DNA of 64,000 nt, taken from the NCBI GenBank assembly GCA_018292915.2, contig JACVVK020000536.1, positions 12,501 through 76,500 on the forward strand. The letters are read 5' to 3'. The stretch's first letter is position 1, and each line of letters starts with the position of its first letter. The translations under genes and the position numbers were made by a program. Positions 60,967 to 64,000 of the stretch are shown in pieces. Origin of the DNA: Batillaria attramentaria (lineage: Eukaryota; Mollusca; Gastropoda; Batillariidae). The notes below the pieces were generated by a model. That model saw nothing but the letters and a program-made list of their open reading frames with translations, was not told where the DNA came from and ran no database searches.

Positions 60967-63735
60967 CATTACACTCATGAGGTTTGATGTGTCAGCTTAG
61001 CTATTGAAATTTTGAAATCTAGAATTGCATTTTGAAAGGGGAGGTGGGGGGGGGGGGTGAACATTTCCAGTGCAGTCCAGCCTGGATTTCAATATGTCTA
61101 TGGCGATTTATATATTACTTTGATTTCCTTTTGCATAGTGTTAGTATTTGAGGAGTCTTTTGATGGGGGCATAACAGGGGGCGGGGGTGGTGGTGGTGGT
61201 AGGTGATGTAATGTCTGATGCTACGTTTTAACACTTTCAGCCCTGCCACCGTATCACCTACGGTCTCGCAGACCCTAACAATAATATGCGTGTATGTGAC
61301 CGACTCTCATACGCTCTGCACAGTGGAAGATTCCCCTATAGGGTGGATCCAATACTTCTTGAGAAATAGGGTTTTGTATGCAAGAGCCCAGCTTTAGATC
61401 TAGCACACTTGAAAAACTCCCAGGCAGAGGAGCGTTATCGCTATTGAGATTCCTTCAGGGCTGAAAGGGTTAAAAACGTAAACAAGGCAGTGAGTTGAAC
61501 TTGCAATCCCCTCGCACACAGTCTGTGGCTCAGCATGGGTAACTGTCAAAATGGCAACAACATGCTCCCCACATGAAGTTCATAAAGTGTAATCCTCAGG
61601 GGAAAAAAAAACAAAACCTCATCTATCATTGTATGTGATATTTGTTGTTGTTCCTAAGTCATGACCTTGGCCTGTACTTTTGGTCTGAACAGACAGTTCT
61701 GAGTGCATGTAGTCGGCCCTCGGAATGCATGGAGAGTCGTGGTCCTAGCAAGAAGGTGGAGTATGGTGCGTATGAAGCTCGCCTGCTCTCGGAGATGCTG
61801 CTGAAAGGAAGTGTGGTCATTTTGGAGGTTTGCCTTTGCTGTCATCACCGATACAGTATTATTTGTGATTGTGTTTGTCTGGCTTCCGTTTACACAAGTT
61901 TGCAAAGTACGCCTGTATGTTGTTTGTCACATGGTTGACAAAAACTAACAAGTTTTGCAGTATTCTACAGTGTGTTTTATGATGTAGTGAACTTGTACCT
62001 TGTCCTCACCTCACCAACCTGATGCAGGGTATTCTGACCTGCATCAATTTGTTTACTGTTTACATGTGCATTTGTTTTTTTTCTTTGTTTTGTTGTTGTT
62101 GTTGTTGTTGTCTTGAGGTTTTCTTGTTTTTTATTTGTTTGTTTGTTGTTGTTGTTTTGTTTGTTTGTTTTTTGGTTGTTTTTTTTGTGTGTTTTTTTTT
62201 TTTTTGGGGGGGGGGTGTTTTGGTCTTTTTTCTGTGCACCCGTGTGCATACTGATTACACGAATGTTTTATGTTCCTTATGAATAGAAAGCGCCGTGTTT
62301 AGTTTGAGTACGTTGCAACTTTTTCTACAGGTATCGGTAACATAACTTCAGGTACAGTTAATATAACCGTGTGCCATTTTTGTTGTCCTTGCAGTTGGTG
62401 TACCTGGATAATCATGACTTCGTCAGTCCACTGTGGAAAGTGAGTTGTTTGTGTTCCCGTATCCACGAGCACACCCCATATCATGTACTTGTAGCTGAGG
62501 GAAATGTACATTGTGCTATAGTTTTCAGCACAGCAATAGTTGTCTAGCTGCAGTACCATGCCATGTTGTACTTGCTGACCTTGTAGTTGATACATTGGTT
62601 CACACTCAGGCATGAGTTTATATTCCGTTCCGTGGAATACAGCTGCCCCTAGGTCAATTTCCGCTGTTTTCTTGTTGTTTTGTTTTCAACCATTCAGCTG
62701 TTGGCCACCAAGGAATAAAAAGGTGGGATAAGCAAGACAGTTTATTACAATCATTCAGGCATGAGTTTTGGGGGCCCCTCCCCCCCCCCCCAACTTCCCC
62801 ATTGTTGGTTTTGGCGCTGTACATTGCCCCAGTTTCCTCTTTTTTTTTTTCAAATGTACTGTTTTTCTCCTTTTTTTGGGGGGGGGGGGGGGGGGGAGCA
62901 GGGAAAGTCGTGTCTAGTACCTCTCTACACTAGTTTTGTTGTTGTTGTTGTGTTGTTTTTTTTTTTTTGCTGCCCCAACTCTTTGTTAGCTCCAGTGGTG
63001 TTCCTCCCAGGTGATGGGTGGAGCCCACGGAGGACTCGAAAGCTGGGACAATTTTGTTTTTTTAGTATGCATGATGATGGAGATGAGGATGATGGTAAGA
63101 TGATGCCATGGAGGTCCATATGGTTTTGGACTGCGTGACAGGGCCGCATTCCACGCTTCCTGTCATAAATATCCCGGCATTAACCAGGCCCGGGAACTAC
63201 AGCACCTGCGGTGATGGCCGTGTAATAATCCACATCATAAGACGTGTTATACTAAGGGAAGCACCCCCAAAGTCGCACCCGTGAAGTGGGTGAAACTCGG
63301 CTGTGTGGCAACAGCCTCCCCATCGGGCCCATAGCACACCCGCTCTGGGTAGGAGCCGACCTAGGTCGGAAAATCCCGCTTGTCTCGGCTGGGACTCCAA
63401 CCCGGGTCTCTCGGTCCATGATCCTGCACTAGTTTTATTCCCTTCAGGTGCTTTTGGTTTTTGGTTGTTGTTGTTGTTTTGGTTTTTTGGTGGGGAGGGG
63501 TGGGAGGAGGGGGGGGGGGGGAGGGGGGTATGTGTGTGTTGTTGTTTGACCAGCCAGCATAAGCATTTGTGTCACAGGTGACAAATTATATTGTTGCAGA
63601 TCCTCTCCAGGAATAAGGAGAAATTTGTGACTGAACTCGGCATACAACAGTACCTTGGTCTGATCAAAAACAACTTTCACATGCTTAACAGTGGCAAGCA
63701 CACAGGCACAGGACGGGAAAGGAAGCTTTTCTATC

Positions 63736-63737
<2 letters not shown>
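44758..63737 (+). CDS. Tandem nucleotidyltransferase-like protein (RlaP/PF10127-like), eleven exons, 3' end outside window
   Basis: Exons 44758-44866, 46133-46339, 47569-47750, 48877-49036, 50427-50550, 51799-51919, 52895-53072, 58587-58762, 61693-61827, 62395-62439 and 63600-63737 keep phase throughout (525 codons so far). Two related modules are visible. Module 1 has LTCPWFEATQ...KHNILLVVVMSHD then YHFGRFLVKGRTRYVEALFC; it lacks the G-S and D-x-D residues. Module 2, near residues 389-415, reads ARAGSFMYGLSTPESDVDYV, the G-S...D-x-D site of pol-beta-type nucleotidyltransferases, followed by GAYEARLLSEMLLKGSVVIL and SPLWK...FVTELGIQQYLGL. Inference: one catalytic and one degenerate module. 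Substrate unknown. Exon 2 holds an in-frame TGA at 46201, so the 5' part may be defective, mis-assembled or wrongly modelled. Confidence 0.78.
44934..45015 (+). pseudogene. Partial copy of the first coding exon
   Basis: GCGCTGCAGGTTGTGGGGAG to CTGCAATGTGTG repeats 44804-44872 with few changes, 130 bp downstream, preceded by CCCCCTCAG. Its phase does not allow inclusion after exon 1. Confidence 0.75.
45016..46130. other. Intron 1 of the nucleotidyltransferase gene
   Basis: A 45-base C run at 45307-45353, C-rich sequence to 45590, a direct repeat of CGTCACGACATGACG at 45922 and 45960, and (CA)n at 46001-46042. No exon recognised. Confidence 0.5.
46133..46339 (+). CDS. Nucleotidyltransferase gene exon 2 with in-frame TGA
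   Basis: Acceptor CTGATACAG, donor GTAATG, phase 1 both sides. It reads KENVHKALDQLRTIKASVEG, then TGA at 46201-46203, then on in the same frame VLSPLAVNEKPLLELKQLLL to DQALEG. No intron removing the TGA keeps the frame: the 26- and 37-nt candidates both shift it. Confidence 0.55.
46440..46980 (+). mobile_element. Non-LTR retrotransposon 3' end
   Basis: The frame ending at 46659 reads LPSGRRFRCPPCKTNQ then FFGPVAIRLLN and a stop, a common C-terminus of non-LTR elements. Its 3' UTR carries (GT)n and ends AATAAAGTGCAATTGATTG with a (GATT)n tail. Confidence 0.78.
47119..47182. repeat. (GT)n microsatellite
   Basis: Simple GT tract in intron 2 of the nucleotidyltransferase gene. Confidence 0.95.
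47569..47750 (+). CDS. Nucleotidyltransferase gene exon 3, module 1 core
   Basis: Acceptor TGTTTACAG, donor GTAAAG, phase 1 in and 0 out. ILAGVVLTCPWFEATQKERG and HNILLVVVMSHDQQFF occupy the positions of the catalytic loop and strand of module 2, but without the G-S and D-x-D residues. Confidence 0.8.
48028..48090. repeat. (CA)n microsatellite
   Basis: Simple CA tract in intron 3 of the nucleotidyltransferase gene. Confidence 0.95.
48322..48830 (+). mobile_element. SINE-C
   Basis: Complete copy with an intact tRNA-like head, in intron 3 of the nucleotidyltransferase gene; its A tail lies about 50 bp before exon 4. Confidence 0.9.
48877..49036 (+). CDS. Nucleotidyltransferase gene exon 4
   Basis: Acceptor TTTCACACAG after a 20-T tract, donor GTGAGC, phase 0 in and 1 out. 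IVELYHFGRFLVKGRTRYVE and ALFCPEAALVYAS match the helical segment that follows the catalytic strand in RlaP-like proteins. Confidence 0.83.
49885..50335 (-). mobile_element. SINE-E (tRNA-like) with internally repeated head
   Basis: A minus-strand tRNA-like head (sense GGGTTCGAGCCCAGG) occurs twice, ending near 50165 and 50330, as about 100-bp direct repeats. The body contains GGGAAATTCGGGCTGCTTCC and AAGCCGGATAACCCGGAGAA. Confidence 0.65.
50427..50550 (+). CDS. Nucleotidyltransferase gene exon 5
   Basis: Acceptor TTGTTTCAG, donor GTCAGT, phase 1 in and 2 out. Encodes FLEACCGQAMGSVAKKRKHG and ENSTLAEICEAF, a basic helical region. Confidence 0.8.
51008..51345 (-). mobile_element. SINE-D
   Basis: Second copy of the same family, near full length, in intron 5 of the nucleotidyltransferase gene. 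Confidence 0.85.
51799..51919 (+). CDS. Nucleotidyltransferase gene exon 6
   Basis: Acceptor ATCTTTCAG, donor GTACAG, phase 2 in and 0 out. A His-rich start (LLHHAHNHHHSLPPATAT), then VACQALSKLQALYQ. It follows about 200 bp of A-rich low-complexity intron. Confidence 0.75.
52037..52448 (+). mobile_element. SINE-B
   Basis: Complete copy, sense orientation, in intron 6 of the nucleotidyltransferase gene; tail TTATTATTATTATTATG. Confidence 0.88.
52895..53072 (+). CDS. Nucleotidyltransferase gene exon 7, linker
   Basis: Acceptor TTATTTCAG, donor GTAATC, phase 0 in and 1 out. Encodes DPDVSKQDIFTCLSTWHDEL and AVTVTVGSWMMETRLQG, joining the two modules. The following intron (5.5 kb) holds the large minisatellite. 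Confidence 0.8.
53439..57540. repeat. 52-bp minisatellite, 78 units, seeded from a SINE tail
   Basis: From the GATATCACCC at 53466 to the last at 57519 there are 4053 bases, i.e. 78 units of 52 minus three single-base deletions (near 54008, 55151 and 56175). The unit contains GATATCACCCGTATGTGGTG plus GAAAAGGA, identical to the 3' body of SINE-A, joined to AAGTGTGAAAGTGCACTGCT. Three positions vary between units (T/G before ATATC, A/G in GAAAGT/GAAGGT, C/T in GCACTG/GTACTG). It fills intron 7 of the nucleotidyltransferase gene. Confidence 0.97.
57541..57917 (+). mobile_element. Non-LTR retrotransposon 3' end bordering the minisatellite
   Basis: Translation reads GPVIWNSLPAHVRHAESTDS then FKVALKSYFFRQYYTD and a stop. 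The tail ends (ATT)n. It begins exactly where the 52-bp array stops. Confidence 0.75.
58225..58376 (+). mobile_element. Internally deleted copy of the 1.6-kb element
   Basis: Has the left ~125 bp of the element (to GACCTCGACCGATTAG) joined directly to the right-terminal CCTCTATAGGGAAACAACTT. Confidence 0.8.
58473..58564. mobile_element. Palindromic TTAA-type element
   Basis: A 92-bp foldback: TTAACTCTTTGATGACGAAG to its near-perfect complement, centre CCTATAGG. It ends 22 bp before exon 8 of the nucleotidyltransferase gene. Confidence 0.87.
58587..58762 (+). CDS. Nucleotidyltransferase gene exon 8, catalytic site
   Basis: Acceptor GATTGCAG, donor GTAGGT, phase 1 in and 0 out. Contains QQILLVARAGSFMYGLSTPE then SDVDYVVVYRDTTE: the G-S and the two Asp residues of a pol-beta-type nucleotidyltransferase. 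The last ~25 nt and the donor are copied seven times further down the intron. Confidence 0.88.
58811..59351. mobile_element. hAT-like element, 541 bp
   Basis: Tips TAGAGTTGCG and CGCAACTCTA are perfect inverted repeats, and TTCGCAGG is duplicated at 58803-58810 and 59352-59359 (8 bp, the hAT length). The interior repeats TATCGCGATA-like motifs. No transposase frame. Confidence 0.88.
59360..60545 (+). repeat. Tandem array copying an exon end and its 5' splice site
   Basis: Seven copies of a 152-162-bp unit, each with GTTGTGGTGTACAGACACAC then AACAGAG|GTAGGTGCAGTG, matching the end of exon 8 and its donor at 58763. Donor-like GTs are at 59468, 59628, 59788, 59949, 60111, 60272 and 60424. Each unit also has TTTACTTAG just before CTGGTTGTGG, i.e. 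an acceptor. The original unit is split by the hAT-like insertion. Confidence 0.93.
60640..61080 (-). mobile_element. SINE-B fragment split by a non-LTR insertion
   Basis: Divergent minus-strand SINE-B body (AATCACGTGCATTCTCTCAC; later GTCAGCTTAGCTATTGAAAT) interrupted at 60748-60965. Confidence 0.65.
60748..60965 (+). mobile_element. Non-LTR 3' end inserted in a SINE
   Basis: Encodes KEAVSITAFRKRLKT before a stop, then a 3' UTR ending in (ATC)n. ACATTACA occurs on both sides (60740-60747 and 60966-60973), an 8-bp target duplication splitting a SINE-B copy. Confidence 0.72.
61228..61473. mobile_element. TTAA-flanked inverted-repeat element
   Basis: TTAA then CACTTTCAGCCCTG on the left; CAGGGCTGAAAGGG then TTAA on the right (one mismatch). 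246 bp, piggyBac-like by target site. Confidence 0.75.
61693..61827 (+). CDS. Nucleotidyltransferase gene exon 9
   Basis: Acceptor GTCTGAACAG, donor GTTTGC, phase 0 both sides. Encodes TVLSACSRPSECMESRG, then VEYGAYEARLLSEMLLKG and SVVILE, continuing the catalytic module. Confidence 0.82.
62080..62225. repeat. (GTT)n and T-rich low complexity
   Basis: TTG and TTTG repeats followed by T and G runs; open frames here are artefacts. Confidence 0.95.
62395..62439 (+). CDS. Nucleotidyltransferase gene exon 10
   Basis: A 45-nt exon: acceptor TGTCCTTGCAG, donor GTGAGT, phase 0 both sides. LVYLDNHDFVSPLWK matches the ...SPLW... segment of PF10127 proteins. Confidence 0.82.
62950..63428 (-). mobile_element. 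SINE-C, head incomplete
   Basis: Minus-strand copy missing the first ~25 bases of the head; in the last visible intron. Confidence 0.85.
63600..63737 (+). CDS. Nucleotidyltransferase gene exon 11
   Basis: Acceptor ATTGTTGCAG. The donor is the first GT of a long (GT)n run, phase 0 both sides. Encodes NKEKFVTELGIQQYLGLIKN and HMLNSG, then a basic RERKLFYQ. The window ends in CACTTTTCCAG, which could be the next acceptor. Confidence 0.83.

Positions 63738-63793
<56 letters not shown>
63738..63793. repeat. (GT)n at a splice donor
   Basis: The donor GT of exon 11 is the first of about 28 GT dinucleotides. Confidence 0.95.
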
Positions 63794-63796
<3 letters not shown>

Positions 63797-64000
63797 TGGA
63801 TGACTGCAGTTCATCTGTAGTAGAACATGCTCTTGGATACTGTGAAATCAGTGACATATAATAGATACCCATTGGATTACCATACATGATAGTTGATGGC
63901 TGGACACTTTGTAATTGTCTTTCCTCTCTCTCTCTCTCTCTCTCCCCCCCCCCCCCCCCCCCTTGTAACGGTGGATTGGCAGGTATATTCACTTTTCCAG
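63794..64000. other. Intron end at the window edge
   Basis: (TC)n and a C18 run, then TATTCACTTTTCCAG at the last base, which could be an acceptor for the next exon. Confidence 0.4.

Overview
This is animal nuclear DNA. It has spliced genes with GT-AG introns, microsatellites, tRNA-derived SINEs, non-LTR retrotransposon 3' ends and many short inverted-repeat elements. There are no bacterial operons, rRNA genes or CRISPR arrays. The repeat style (SINEs with (ATT)n tails, CA/GT and GA tracts, TTAA-flanked miniature elements) and the gene content suggest an aquatic invertebrate, most likely a mollusc and perhaps a gastropod. That placement is inference; only a database search could name the species.

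I rebuilt four genes by joining open frames at GT/AG sites with matching phase. (1) + strand, 6424-14895: six exons encoding 939 residues, a PD-(D/E)XK (NERD-like) nuclease domain fused to a superfamily-1 helicase-like P-loop domain. (2) - strand, 31033-18972: a type II membrane protein resembling a GT-A glycosyltransferase with a DGD motif; five exons, N-terminal exon not found. (3) - strand, 41046-36200: MESD, the ER chaperone for LRP-family receptors, apparently complete in five exons, with a 21-nt last exon ending in REDL. (4) + strand, 44758 to beyond 63737: two nucleotidyltransferase-like modules (RlaP/PF10127-like), the first without catalytic residues and the second with the G-S...D-x-D signature. 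It runs off the right end. One in-frame TGA lies in its second exon. MESD and gene 4 are divergent, about 3.7 kb apart.

Layout: 1-6400, repeats only. 6.4-14.9 kb, nuclease-helicase gene with SINEs, a non-LTR fragment and a 2A-like antisense fossil in its introns. 15-31 kb, repeats with the glycosyltransferase exons scattered among them. 31-36 kb, microsatellites and hAT/piggyBac-like miniature elements. 36-41 kb, MESD, with one intron holding a composite inverted-repeat element. 41-44.7 kb, repeats and the divergent intergenic region. 44.7-64 kb, nucleotidyltransferase gene. Its introns hold a 78-unit 52-bp minisatellite copied from a SINE tail, and an array of about 160-bp units that each repeat the end of an exon with its 5' splice site.

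The most unusual signals are the nuclease-helicase fusion, the active/degenerate nucleotidyltransferase pair, the potential 30-nt microexon array at 59.4-60.5 kb, the SINE-seeded minisatellite at 53.4-57.5 kb, and the nuclear-receptor-half-site-rich elements whose terminal inverted repeats co-vary between copies. Nothing shows that the four genes act in one pathway. The two nucleic-acid enzyme genes recall families used elsewhere in nucleic-acid repair or defence, but no such role is shown here.
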